DNA of 64,000 bases. It comes from Chionoecetes opilio. Its lineage: Eukaryota; Arthropoda; Malacostraca; Decapoda; Majidae. Shown piece by piece: positions 33,538 to 46,080 of the stretch (its first letter is position 1; every line of letters begins with the position of its first letter). Position numbers and translations under genes: made by a program. The stretch is from positions 193,528 to 257,527 of the forward strand of contig JACEEZ010018281.1 in assembly GCA_016584305.1 (NCBI GenBank). The letters run 5' to 3'. The notes beneath the pieces are model-generated. The model saw nothing but the letters and a program-made list of their open reading frames with translations. It was not told where the DNA came from and made no database searches.

Positions 33538-35255
33538 TGTTAAGCTCCGCGGACGCCACCGCTCCGCTACTCCCGAAGGGGGAAAGGAAGGAAATTGCGT
33601 GCGCGGAGGCTCAACGGGGGGGGGGGGGTGTTGATATACGTAGCTCCTGTTGTAGCGTCCCCCCAACCCGCTATGGTTCTTCCAATCGGTCGCTGGTCGT
33701 GGCATGACAAATGACCCCGGCACCTCTACCTGAAGGCGCCGGGTTGGGCTTTATCTCCTTGTACCGGAAGGTACAACGGGGCAGTGCCCGTAGCTTCGGA
33801 GATACGGGGAGCTTACCTCCCCAGGCTTATAACGCCCCGGGCTTTACCCGGGGGGCGACCCTCCCTGTTCCCCCCCGAGGCCCCTAGCTTGCATAGTTGC
33901 CCCGGGGTCAATCCATTATCGCCCGCCCCTGTCATGCACTGTCAATCATATAGATACATCACCATCTACTGCGTCGCCTTCAGGAAGACCTGCATGTGGT
34001 GCTCAAGAGGTCCTAAGATCCTGTTGCAGGTGCCTCGTAATGCCCCGGGGTTCCGGGGGGAAAACCCAGAGGAAGCCTCCTGAAGGGGGTATCTAGTAGC
34101 GCGTTGTAGTCGCGTAGAGTTGCACCTCCGGCCCACGCCCGCCCCTAGTGCCTGGCCCCATCGCCCAGTGGTTCCCCAAGGGCCCTGAAAAGAGGCCACC
34201 AGGGTAGGTAGTGTGGAGGGACGTCATGGTCTCGTAGAGGTGCACTTCCCTACCCCTTGGGGCAAAATAGGGCGCCCCTTGGTTGCCCCACGGCGGATCC
34301 GGGAAGCCATGCGGCCCCAGGGGAATCATCACCGGGGCGGACAGTGTTGCAGGGACATCTTGGTCTCGTAGAGTTGCACTTCCCGCCCCTGGGGTTATGC
34401 GGGGTATTCCTTAGTCGTCCCGTCGAAGCTCGTCATCCCTGGGGCAAAGTGAAGAGCCACAGGGGCAACGCCGAGCGCCGCTATTTGCCCTGCCGTGGCC
34501 CCTTCATCTCAGGAGCCCAGGAGGAACACAGGGGCAAAGCCACCAGGGCAGGTGCCTGGCAGGACGTCGGGACTTCGTAGAGATGAGTAGCACCTGCCCC
34601 AGGGGACAAGCGGCGTGGCGGGCGTCGGGCGTCTGGTAAAGAAGGACGCGGCGTGTGTTGGCACGTACTTGAGCGCGTGGTATCTGGAAGGAATACCACC
34701 TAACTCGCTCACCGCGCTAAGACACTAGTCTCGTAAGATATCACCGCGACGCAATAATACGTGTGGCCACACCGCAGGGTATATAGAATCTGTCCTCTCT
34801 CCTCTGTGTTCCGCGGAGGGCCCAGCGTGTGGTGGGTACATGTCAAAGGTTATTTCAGTGCTGACATATGTGTGAAGTGATGGCGTGAATTGAGGGATGA
34901 AGATTCAGCACTCTTCCTCCTTCTCCTCGCCTCTTCACCTTCTCACTCTCTCACACTCTCCCTCACCTTCTCTCACTCTCTCTCTCACTTTCTCTCGCTC
35001 TCTCTCCTTCTCCTCCCCTCATCTTCTCTTTCGCCGGGGGACGGGAGGGACCCTGAGCTGTGGTCAGCAAATGTGCAGGTGGGCGCCGGCCACCCCTTCA
35101 TAGGGCTGATAAGGAAGATTGTTGTAAGCACAACATCAATTGCCTCTCTCTCTATCTACCCCCGTCATCAGTACTCTGCCTCTTCCTCCTTCTCTTTCCC
35201 CATTTATTCTTCCTTCCCTTCTATTCCCCATTCTCCCAACTCTCCAGCCCTCACA
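33538..35255 (-). repeat. LTR copy 1 (3' LTR in element orientation)
   Basis: Begins TGTTAAGCTCCGCGG and ends CTCCAGCCCTCACA in the + direction. It contains a 13-G run where copy 2 has 6 G. Its interior has about four diverged repeats around CTCGTAGAGTTGCACTTCC (near 34108, 34230, 34357 and 34575), spaced roughly 120-220 bp. Reading frames inside are mirrored in the other LTR and look non-coding. Confidence 0.93.
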
Positions 35256-35267
35256 TTACCCCCATCC
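35256..35267 (-). promoter_or_regulatory. Polypurine tract
   Basis: On the minus strand GGATGGGGGTAA lies immediately before the TG of the 3' LTR, the expected place and composition for plus-strand priming. Confidence 0.7.
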
Positions 35268-36850
35268 GAAGAAGACGGCCGTCCTCGGTCGTGCTGGGGC
35301 CTGTTTGCGTCAAGGCCTGCAATTAAAGCGAAGGGTTAGAAGAGTCTGAGGGCTGTGTAGGACGTGTGGATGAGGCACCACCTGGGAAGCATTTAGAATG
35401 CGGACAACGATGAAAGAGTCCATTCATTTCAGGGGAAGTGTGAAGGGGTGCAGGTTCGTATGTTTAGGGCGCAGGAGAGATCGCAACCAACATGCGCATC
35501 CCATGATGTGTCGTCAAGTAGGTTGGCCAAAAAGGCTTCGGTGAAGCTCAAAGGTTGTGATGCAATCGTGGGTCGGTTGCCGGGAAATACTAAATTGGGG
35601 CGGTCCTTTGTGATCCATGGTGTGGTGGGAACCTGTGGAGGGAGAATTAGCCTAACTCTACATATATACACATATACACACATACACACATACACACACA
35701 TATATACATATATATATATATTATTCGTGGGAACCTGTGGGAGACAATTCATTTATTACCGCGGTCTTCGCCATCACTACATCTGAAATAGAAACACAAT
35801 TTACACCAGTACACTCAGAAACACAATATGGTATGACATGATATGACATGACATGATATGACGACATGACATGACAAGATATGACATGACATGTCATGAC
35901 ATGACATGACATGACAGGGCACAGTGCGACGGGAGGGTCCCCGACAATGTTCCATGCCCGTGAATCGATGCCGTTTATACCCCGTCGGGTCTACAGGGCC
36001 TGAGCTTTGGCGGAGTCAGGGCGAATCCCCCCGGGACTGAAGGTGCAGGGCATCTTGATCCCTGTCCTCTTCTCGCCCAGAGAACCGTGGGGGGATTACT
36101 AGGTGGGCGCCACTCCTCGGCCCCCGAAGAGGGAGGATGTGGTGGGAATCGCCATTCGTCAGCCCCACGGCCTCACCCTACCTACCTATCACCACCAAGC
36201 TCGGGGAGGACCTTAACCATACCTCAGGTCTCTTGACCGACCTGACCATGCCCCGCTGTTCCGGGCGCGGAAGTTTTGTCAAGATCGGCGTGCTGCGGAT
36301 CCACCCCGCCGGGTACGTTTAAACCCCGCACGGGTCTACAGGGCCTGACTCTTGCCAGGAGTCAGGGAGCATCCCCCCGGGTAAAATAAGGATGGGAACG
36401 GGTGAGTCGATCGTGGGCCAGGTACTAATTAATCCCGGCCGCCCCGGCACGGTGCTGATACTACACTCGTCACCTGGAGGCCGAGTTAATTTGTCCTTCC
36501 TCGTACGACCGAGATCGTGGGCCAGGTACTTATTTTCCCCGGCCACCAGGCACGCCAGGGAGCCGAGTTAATATTTCTCCTCCTCTTACGACCGACCCGT
36601 TATCCTCCCCCTAAGTGTTAGTCCTTTCACGCTCAGGCACTTCATAAGGAACTTCCCCCGCAGCCCTAAGCGTTACCTACCTATTCACCCACCGGAGCAC
36701 ACGGTAGCCCGCCGAGCCGCTGCAGTCAGCTCGCCGTGCTAACCATATGTTCCCGGTGTTCGTCAGTCACTCCACACATTCATACTTTATATGGTGGTGG
36801 GCCTAATACTCTTCCCTTATCTACAGCTAAACCACGCCAGCGACTAGATC
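35268..36850 (-). other. Internal region of the LTR element, no pol genes
   Basis: About 1.6 kb. It holds a (CA)/(TA) tract (35660-35722), an ATGAC pentamer array (35829-35915), a repeated TCTACAGGGCCTGA motif with CCCCCCGGG (35990 and 36324), and a tandem repeat of about 115 bp starting GATCGTGGGCCAGGTACT (36408 and about 36511). Frames of 75 and 107 codons on the minus strand lack zinc knuckles, DTG/DSG or YxDD motifs and are not called as genes. Confidence 0.75.
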
Positions 36851-36870
36851 GGATCCTACTAACTGCGCCA
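36851..36870 (-). promoter_or_regulatory. Primer binding site, serine-tRNA-like
   Basis: The minus strand reads TGGCGCAGTTAGTAGGATCC, three bases inside the 5' LTR. It begins with TGG and resembles the complement of the 3' end of animal tRNA-Ser (from memory TGGCGCAGTCGGCAGGAT), with a few mismatches. Serine-tRNA priming is known for some Gypsy-group elements, so Gypsy affinity is a guess. Confidence 0.6.
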
Positions 36871-36873
36871 ATA

Positions 36874-38585
36874 TGTTAAGCTCCGCGGACGCCACCGCTC
36901 CGCTACTCCCGAAGGGGGGAAGGAAGGAAATTGCGTGCGCGGAGGCTCAACGGGGGGTGTTGATATACGTAGCTCCTGTTGTAGCGTCCCCCCAACCCGC
37001 TATGGTTCTATCCAATCGGTCGCTGGTCGTGGCATGACAAATGACCCCGGCACCTCTACCTGAAGGCGCCGGGTTGGGCTTTATCTCCTTGTACCGGAAG
37101 GTACAACGGGGCAGTGCCCGTAGCTTCGGAGATACGGGGAGCTTACCTCCCCAGGCTTATAACGCCCCGGGCTTTACCCGGGGGGCGACCCTCCCTGTTC
37201 CCCCCCGAGGCCCCTAGCTTGCATAGTTGCCCCGGGGTCAATCCATTATCGCCCGCCCCTGTCATGCACTGTCAATCATATAGATACATCACCATCTACT
37301 GCGTCGCCTTCAGGAAGACCTGCATGTGGTGCTCAAGAGGTCCTAAGATCCTGTTGCAGGTGCCTCGTAATGCCCCGGGGTTCCGGGGGGAAAACCCAGA
37401 GGAAGCCTCCTGAAGGGGGTATCTAGTAGCGCGTTGTAGTCGCGTAGAGTTGCACCTCCGGCCCACGCCCGCCCCTAGTGCCTGGCCCCAGCGCCCAGTG
37501 GTTCCCCAAGGGCCCTGAAGAGAGGCCACCAGGGTAGGTAGTGTGGAGGGACGTCATGGTCTCGTAGAGGTGCACTTCCCTACCCCTTGGGGCAAAATAG
37601 GGCGCCCCTTGGTTGCCCCACGGCGGATCCGGGAAGCCATGCGGCCCCAGGGGAATCATCACCGGGGCGGACAGTGTTGCAGGGACATCTTGGTCTCGTA
37701 GAGTTGCACTTCCCGCCCCTGGGGTTATGCGGGGTATTCCTTAGTCGTCCCGTCGAAGCTCGTCATCCCTGGGGCAAAGTGAAGAGCCACAGGGGCAACG
37801 CCGAGCGCCGCTATTTGCCCTGCCGTGGCCCCTTCATCTCAGGAGCCCAGGAGGAACACAGGGGCAAAGCCACCAGGGCAGGTGCCTGGCAGGACGTCGG
37901 GACTTCGTAGAGATGAGTAGCACCTGCCCCAGGGGACAAGCGGCGTGGCGGGCGTCGGGCGTCTGGTAAAGAAGGACGCGGCGTGTGTTGGCACGTACTT
38001 GAGCGCGTGGTATCTGGAAGGAATACCACCTAACTCGCTCACCGCGCTAAGACACTAGTCTCGTAAGATATCACCGCGACGCAATAATACGTGTGGCCAC
38101 ACCGCAGGGTATATAGAATCTGTCCTCTCTCCTCTGTGTTCCGCGGAGGGCCCAGCGTGTGGTGGGTACATGTCAAAGGTTATTTCAGTGCTGACATAAG
38201 TGTGAAGTGATGGCGTGAATTGAGGGATGAAGATTCAGCACTCTTCCTCCTTCTCCTCGCCTCTTCACCTTCTCACTCTCTCACACTCTCCCTCACCTTC
38301 TCTCACTCTCTCTCTCACTTTCTCTCGCTCTCTCTCCTTCTCCTCCCCTCATCTTCTCTTTCGCCGGGGGACGGGAGGGACCCTGAGCTGTGGTCAGCAA
38401 ATGTGCAGGTGGGCGCCGGCCACCCCTTCATAGGGCTGATAAGGAAGATTGTTGTAAGCACAACATCAATTGCCTCTCTCTCTATCTACCCCCGTCATCA
38501 GTACTCTGCCTCTTCCTCCTTCTCTTTCCCCATTTATTCTTCCTTCCCTTCTATTCCCCATTCTCCCAACTCTCCAGCCCTCACA
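36874..38585 (-). repeat. LTR copy 2 (5' LTR in element orientation)
   Basis: Nearly identical to copy 1. Differences seen are a shorter G run, one extra A near 37007, and single-base differences near 36918, 37491, 37520 and 38198. Confidence 0.93.
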
Positions 38586-38590
38586 ATTAC

Positions 38591-38629
38591 TACTACTATT
38601 ACTACTACTACTACTACTACTACTACTAT

Positions 38630-38673
<44 letters not shown>

Positions 38674-38930
38674 TTATTATTATTATTATTTTTATTATTG
38701 TTACTATAATATTGCTGACTATTGTCATTACGGCTATAATCTTTGAAACAGTATGATTGTTGCTACTCATATGTTACCGCTTCTAGTATTACTATTATCA
38801 TTACTGTATCCTGTGTTATTATTATTATAATTATTATTACTATTACTATTGCTATATATTATTGCTACATTATGCTATTAGTATTATATTATGGTTATCA
38901 TTTTTATTATTGCTATTATATTATGTAACA
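38591..38930. repeat. (ACT)n/(ATT)n flank downstream of the LTR element
   Basis: Continues the trinucleotide cluster interrupted at 33537. The block GCTGACTATTGTCATTACGG after the array is repeated at about 40880 in the noisy copy. Confidence 0.85.
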
Positions 38931-41900
38931 TTCTCACTCACAGTCGTGTGTGGTGAAACCTATTCCTTTACTCCCGCTCTAACACCCCAGACCCAATCAA
39001 CACGGACTAAACTAGTGTGGAGGATCAGGCTGTGCAGGTGTGACTAGTGACAGCAATTGGACACTGTGATATCCCTTGCACATTCAAGAAAGTGTACACC
39101 TACCAGTCTGTTGCTACTAACAGTTCAAAGGCAAGTGGAGAAAGAACAAGTGACAAAGTGGTACAATTAGTGGTTTAATTCTTAAACGACCATTAGAATG
39201 TCTCAGGCTGCCGGACAGAAGGGGCCCGAAGCGGCAAGGGGCAAGCAGCAGACGTCCGCTCAAGGCCAAGCACTGCCACACCGCACCCCCTGCCTTCCCC
39301 TCTAAACCCTCCTAACCTGGAGCTTAAAATGCCGACGACGCAGAAGAACAGAAAGAGAAAATGGCTGAATGATAGCGTCCCTCCCACAAGAAAGTTAAAA
39401 ACATGGTATAATCCTTTAAAACATGTGCAGCCAAAAGAACTAAAGACTGAAATTGGAAAGCCCTGAAAAAAAGAATTAACAAAGAATGAACACACTAATA
39501 TCACCGTTAGACGATGAAGTGAAAGGACCTAAAAAAACCAAAGTGTGAGTGGGAACTGAAAATCCACATCAGCCGATTGGACCAATACGGGAAGGCGGGA
39601 CACCCGTGTTAGTGAGGGTTCCTCGCTCTGCCACCGAAAACCATGCCGAAAAAGACTCATGCAGGGTGGTGGTGCTGCCATTAAAGACCGTTAAAAATTC
39701 AACATCGAAGAAGAGGACAGCAGTGTTGCGCACCGCCTGGGGTAGCCACCAGTGATCAACGCAGCAGGCCCCTAATCATTGTCAAGCTGGTGAACCGCTC
39801 CCTCAAGTACGACCTGGTGGGGCCTGTGCTGAGCTCAGACCAAACCCTCTACCTCAATGAGAGTCTCACTCCAAAACGACTAATCATATTCAAACAAGTT
39901 CTCGCCATTCCGCAAAGAGCACACGGCCAAAGTTCCAGCCAACTATACACCAAAGACGGTAATAAATGGAAAATTAAAAACCATTGCACAACAGTTAGGC
40001 ATGTCATTGAAGACCAGAAATCAACTAATGACCGTGCTGACACGTAACCCTTCAGAAAGAAACCTTTGATAAAACTATTTCCTGCTGACTAATATGTTTG
40101 GAATTAATCCTTTAGTCCTTTAAGCATTACTATCTAGTATATTATTAATATTATTATTATTATTATATTATTATTATTATTATTATTAGTTAGTAGGTAT
40201 TATTATTATGATTAGTGGTTTCTCTTATAAATTTATTAATATTGTATATTATTTCTATAAGTATTTTATCATTATGATTATTGTTATCGCAATCTTCATT
40301 GAGATCATATTATTATTTAAATTATAAAATTACTAGTGTCATTATTATCATGCTAAGCTATCATTATGATCACCAAGGTATAGTAAAATAAGATATAATA
40401 ATTATATTATGTATATTAGCTATTATTAGTTATTAGTATTATTATGATTGATTATTATTATTATATTATATTAGTATTATTATATTATTATTATTATTAG
40501 TATTATTCGCAATACGAAGTTTTTTTTTTGTTCCATGTTTTTTCATCATTTATATAGAATATTATGTAATATTTATTACCATTACCATGTTGATTATTAT
40601 TACTATCTCTGCTACAGATGACTACACAACCTCTACAATGCTACTTCTACCGCTAGTACTGTTCCTATTATACTACAAAATACTACTACTACTACAACTA
40701 TTACCATTACTTACTACTACTATTACCATTATTACGACACTATTACCAGTATTAATACTACATACTACTCTCACTACTATTACTACTACTATTACTACAC
40801 TACTATACTACTACTACATACTAACTCACTTACTATATTATTTATTATTATTATTTTTAGATTGTTACTATCATATTGCTGGATATTGTCATATACGGCT
40901 ATAATCTTTGAAACATATGATTTGTTGCTACTCAGAATTGCTTACACATTCTAGTATTACTCATTATCATGACTGTATCCTGTGTTATTATTATTATAAT
41001 TATTTTACTATTTACTATTCTAATTATATTTACTATATCATGATTATTATCATTATTATCATTATATCATTATGAATGTCAGTGCTGTTGATATAGTGTA
41101 TGTATAAGTACTTTTGTTATTATTATTATTATTATTTAATTATTATTATTATTATTAATTATGTCATTAGTATTAGTTATTATAATTGTAGTATATGATG
41201 ACTTGTTATTGTTTTTATTAGCATTATTACGATTATATTGTATTATTTATTACTATGATATGTATTACTATGTCATAACCTATAAATGAATTATTATTGT
41301 ATTGCTAATATATCATGATTATAGTATTATTATTATTATGTAGTTATTATATTATTATTATTATCATTATCAGTATCATTATCATATTATTATATTATTA
41401 TTATTATTATATTATTATTATTATTATTATAATTATCATTATTATTATTACACACCAAAATGTTATACAAATGCTAGAGATTTGATACTGGGTAGTGTAC
41501 TACCATTACTTATTTATATTATTTAGCGAATAATGATATTGGTTGTATTATTAATTACTTATTTATATCATATAGATATGATTAACTACTATATAATTAC
41601 TGTCATGTTGTTTAATTAGTATTATTATTATCATTTATATATTACTAATATTTATTTCTGTAAAATATTTATGATCATTATATTATACAATAGAATTAAT
41701 TTTTACGTTATTGTTTAATACCATACAGTGTTTTTTTATTGGTACTAATATTATTATTAACATTACTAATTATTATATTATTATATTATTATTATTGATT
41801 ATTATTATTATATTATTATTAGTATTATTAACGATTTATTTTTTTTATTAATCTTTTTATTCATATTTTTTTGTTTTTTTCCCTCCTTGATGCAAATTTT

Positions 41901-42100
41901 TACTTATTATTATAGATTTTTCATCACTTTATTACAATACATTACACACATTATGACATAATCCATACAAACTCATTATGATTTTTTGAATTATTATTAT
42001 TAGGCTATTACTAGCCTTATTTTTATTCTTATTCTTATTATGTATCATGTTATTTACATTATCATACTATTGATATTGTTGTTAATTATTATTTATTAGT
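38931..42100 (+). repeat. Second, indel-rich copy of the 31.78-33.54 kb locus without the LTR element
   Basis: The order matches 31780-33537 joined to 38586-38930: leader, ORF1, (ATT)n, the GCTACAGAT-(AC)TAC block, ACT array and GGCTATAATCTTTGAAAC. Differences are almost all one- or two-base insertions and deletions, typical of uncorrected long reads. The LTR element is absent at the corresponding point (about 40.73 kb). Confidence 0.85.
39199..40092 (+). pseudogene. LINE ORF1, noisy duplicate
   Basis: Collinear with the intact ORF1 at 32059-32913 but frameshifted many times by short indels. The longest clean stretch is 39790-39900 (NRSLKYDLVGP, LNESLTPKRLIIFKQVLAI). The TGCTGACTAATATGTTT end is conserved. 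The frame damage may be sequencing error rather than mutation. Confidence 0.8.
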
Positions 42101-42350
42101 TAGTGAATATAGTATTGTCACGTAGTATTATAACTATTAGTATTAGTATTATATTGCTATTATTATTGCTACTATTATTGCTCTATTATAATTATTATTG
42201 TTATCATTTTTATTATGCTAGTATTTATTATTGTAATCATCGTTATCAGTATTATCATTTAGACATTATAATATTATTGTTATATTGTTATATTATTATT
42301 ATTATATATTATTATTATTATATAGTATTATTATACCATTGTTGTGCCAC
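40120..42350. repeat. Long degenerate (ATT)n trinucleotide region
   Basis: More than 2 kb dominated by ATT, with ACT and ATC variants, lying between LINE ORF1 and the ORF2 endonuclease trace. Long reading frames in it are low-complexity artefacts. Confidence 0.85.
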
Positions 42351-42559
42351 TATCACACGCTCATATTTATCGAACACCACCACCCCACACCTCACTGTTA
42401 TCATATTAAATCACGGTACACCTGCGCATCAGCTAACTTCTTTGCCACTACCTCTTTTCCAACTAACTCATGTTCAATCTCTATACTTCCTCTTTAATAT
42501 TGATGATATCTCTAACCACACCAGACGACATATCACTAGAAATAATTAATGATCTACAC

Positions 42560-45540
42560 GGACATTACTGACTTTGATAGCATTTCACGTATTACGATAT
42601 CATGCATATAATCATTTGTTTCCCCAAAACTCTGATAAACTAAACATATTACATATAAATTCCATGATCTCTAATCCCAAGAACATAGATAATATACGGC
42701 CTTTCTTAGTTCTTTATCCGCATTCCAGATGTTTGGCAGTTACTGAGACCTGTACTCAATAGAATTTAATAACAAAACATCTATATCAGCTCTCGTAGTA
42801 ATTATTTCACCTTGTTCGAACCACCAGAGCACATGGAGGTGTTCAACTCGTTCACATCAGATAACATTCAATGTGTACAATTACAAGAATTAAAATATTT
42901 TAAATGGAACTCCATAGAAAGTAACAAATACAAAGAACAGCAATCCCTTTACTTACATAGTATGTTGCTATATACCAGACCGCATAAGTAAACATGAGGA
43001 ATGTGAGATTGCACAAATCCGCTATATTCTATCCTACAAAAAAGATCATAATAAAAGAAAAATAAAACATTAATAATCGGAGAATTAAAACAATCAACTA
43101 CTAGAACACACTCAAATGCTCCAAACAAATTATTTTCTTAGCACCCTTACAAACTATAAACTTTTTTCCTCATATCTCAAGACCAACACGCTTCCCTGAA
43201 GCTTAAAATTTGAGGAAACCATCATTCTCGGATCAAATATTTACAAATTTTAATAGTAACTATAAATCTGTAATAGACATTATCCGATCAGACCACCTCC
43301 CAAATACCATTAACATTTGTTACACACTCAAACTACACAAACTACACAAATTGAATTTTAGATTCTATAACTAAAACAACGAAAGAAATCTTCATCTAAA
43401 CAAGTAAGTGCTATTGAATGGAAGGACATATTAACATATGATCTATAATGCTAACTTTAACAAGTTTCTTGAAAAAATAAGATGAAAAAATATAATGAAA
43501 GTTTTTCCTCTTAAAACAAACTATGTAGTTGTAAAGCGTGATTAAACAACAGTGGATCAATTCAAGCAGTATTAAAACTCCATAAAAAATAAAAACAACC
43601 TATACAAGGATTATAAAGTAGGCCTGTTAACGAAAATTTAGTTATAAAAACTTTCGGAACACACTAAACCAAACTATAAGGACAGGCTAAACAAACTTAC
43701 TACTCTAATATGTTTTGTAACTTAAGAATGATACAAAAAAAAATGCTGGAAACATTTATGAAACCAACTACCAATAATAATCGTAAAACTAACAATAGAG
43801 AGAATATCGTATACAATAAACATCTAATATGAAATACTCCCCTAGCATATTGCACCTGCTTTTCAAACGATTTTTATACTAGTATAGCTCCAGAGTTAGA
43901 TCAAAGTTCACCACCATCTTACTAAGACCCTATTAACTTTCCTCAGAGGCGATATCCAAATTCTCATGTTAGTTTTTCCAGTTCGTCCCAAGATGTAATA
44001 AAGGCCATTAACTCCCTAAAAATAAAAAAAGTAACCACACTTGAAATATCAACTTCCTAAATTATCAAAGACTAATAAAAACATACTAGCAATACCACTA
44101 TCGATCTTCTTCAAATCAATCCATTAATAGAGCGGAATTTCCACTCAGGTGCCTCAACATGCCTCTGTTTATTACCTATACAAAGAAAGGCCCTAAAGAT
44201 ATCGCAAGAAAACTACAGACCAATATCTCAATATTAAAAACAACTTTCTCTAAAATATTGAAATTAATGAAAACCTCACTCCTAAAATTTTCTTGAGTCA
44301 AAAAAATAAGTATGGATCCAAGACAGTTTGGTTTTGCGAACAGGAGGAAAACTTTCTAGCTTAAAAACTGTCACAGAAGACATCTAACACTAGTCGGACA
44401 CAAAAACTCTCTTCTTAGAATTTATATCGATTTCACCAAAGCATTTGACACAGTAAGACATGTAGACTGCTACGTAAATCATGCAGCATTACGGGTACGA
44501 GGGACTGTTAAGATTGGTTCAAAGAATACTTACGCAATAGAAACAGCAACAAAAATACTTGAATTTAAATCACACCACTATCCATTCACTATGGGGTTCC
44601 TCAGGGAAGCTGTTGGGTCCCATTCTATTCTGTTTCTATAAATGATCTCTCCCCGTATCTTTAACAACCTACAAAAACATACTCTTTGCTGATGGACTCT
44701 ACCCTATACACGCAGATAAAGATTCCTGCCAAACTGAGTACCACATTGCCAACATGAGCTTCGTAAATCTAAAAAAAATGGTGCTTAAAGCAAATAGATT
44801 AATTGTTTGTAAATTTGAGTAAGACTTTCATATGCTGTTCACAAAATATGCCACTTAACGACCTTCCACACCGTTAAGTGTATAATGACAAAAAATAGAA
44901 AGAACTCAACACACACACACTATTGGGATAACACTAGACGATAAAATGACACTTTATAGCCACTATAAATAACCTCGTGCTCAAAACTATCTAGAGTTAT
45001 GTCCCGGTTATATCAGAGTCAAAGACTTTGTCCCCATTAAACATAATGAAAAGCGGTATGATGCCCATGGGCTACCATCATCTCACTTACGTACACCCAT
45101 TTGGGGTTGCAGCACCTACCCCACCCATTTGATCCCTCTATTTAGACTACAAAAAAGACTCATTAGGATTATTACGGACAGCGATTTTCTAGAACATACG
45201 CAACCTCTTTTAACAATTACACTACCACTAAACCTTTTTGATATTAATAAACTTGAAATTCGAGAGGATATATATTTAAAATAATCAACTGTGAAAATAT
45301 AGCATTACATACAACAACCACATCACAGCTCGTATCCAACACGCACCATCATAACATCCGTTATACCAGTTGCATAATCTAACAATGTTTTCAACATTCC
45401 ACTATCCTATCTGGTCCCAAACCGTGGACATGCTATCCCTGATCCATATAAAACTCTACCCTCACTATATCTTTTAAAAAAACAACTAAAAAGTACATAC
45501 TGGAACAATACTAAATGCAGTTATTGAAAAAGTAATAAAA
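42560..45540 (+). pseudogene. CR1-like LINE ORF2 (endonuclease and RT), noisy
   Basis: The endonuclease start is visible as NILHINS, NIDNIRPFLVLYP and CLAVTET (42628-42760; compare LLVTETW in CR1 endonucleases). The RT is recognised by a QFGF word (44325), YIDFTKAFDTVRH (44420-44462), GVPQGS (44590-44610), INDLSPY (44638-44660) and a split ADDS motif near 44685-44700. A C-terminal trace occurs at 45100-45290 (HPFDPSI, RLIRIITDSDFLEHTQP). Frames change every 50-100 bases. With the ORF1 and leader upstream this reads as one LINE whose two ORFs are separated by the ATT region. Confidence 0.7.
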
Positions 45541-46080
45541 AAACATCATGATATGGTGCATGTGTATGTTATAGGTATATGTGTACAAGTGACACTGTGT
45601 ACGGTCAGTATGTGTAACGTACTATGTGATTATAGGTTATTCTTGAGTTGCTAGCAATCTATTGTTGGCAGTCAAAGGGTTTGGGAGGTTGGGACAAGTA
45701 TATATATTAATACCTCACTCAATGAATGTATTCTAATATTAGGTCCTCACCATAACCATATTTTCATCTTACTGCCCAAAAAGCATGCTTTATATGGGCT
45801 GCCTTAAGTATAATGAAAAATATTTAACTATTTTTTACCCGTTTATAAGCATACAAAATGTTTCAAATGTTTCAAATGTTTCCAATTTCATCTTGTGGCT
45901 TCCTATAAGCAGGGAAGCATCATCTGCTGCAGCAAATTATGTAGCACCTATTTGATTGTCCATTGTCATCATAAATAAGACGGATGCGGCGAACCACACC
46001 AGAAGCTTGAAAATTATCATGTACAGCTTCTGTATGACATAGGCCTGGGACACGTTGGACAGAAGCCAAGGTGTCCAAAC
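45541..46080. other. LINE 3' region or spacer, no gene
   Basis: AT-rich, with a tandem AAATGTTTC triplication near 45855-45882. A short minus-strand frame at 45920-46114 has no recognised motif. Confidence 0.5.

Larger units (their letters stand above)
33533..38590 (-). mobile_element. Young non-autonomous LTR retrotransposon with ATTAC target duplication
   Basis: Two direct repeats of 1718 and 1712 bp (33538-35255 and 36874-38585) start TG and end CA, and are flanked by ATTAC at 33533-33537 and 38586-38590. By eye they differ by four substitutions and two indels. Orientation is minus: a primer-binding-site-like TGG sequence lies just inside the right LTR and a purine tract just inside the left LTR. 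The internal part (35256-36873) is only about 1.6 kb and encodes no gag, protease, RT or integrase that I can see, so it must rely on another element for movement. The empty site is present nearby (about 40.7 kb). Confidence 0.93.

Noticed and set aside
34257..34580. 107-codon frame repeated exactly at 37587-37910
   Set aside because: It lies inside both LTRs, so identity reflects the duplicated LTR, not coding constraint; no known motif.
35429..35752. Possible gag frame in the LTR element interior
   Set aside because: Starts in a (CA)/(TA) tract and has no zinc knuckle or capsid-like motif.
38220..38770. Long frames with poly-Thr, poly-Tyr or poly-Val
   Set aside because: Translations of (ACT)n/(ATT)n and of LTR sequence; no protein signal.
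42800..42830. TTCGAACCA word resembling a tRNA B box
   Set aside because: No A box or cloverleaf at suitable distance; it lies within the LINE endonuclease trace.
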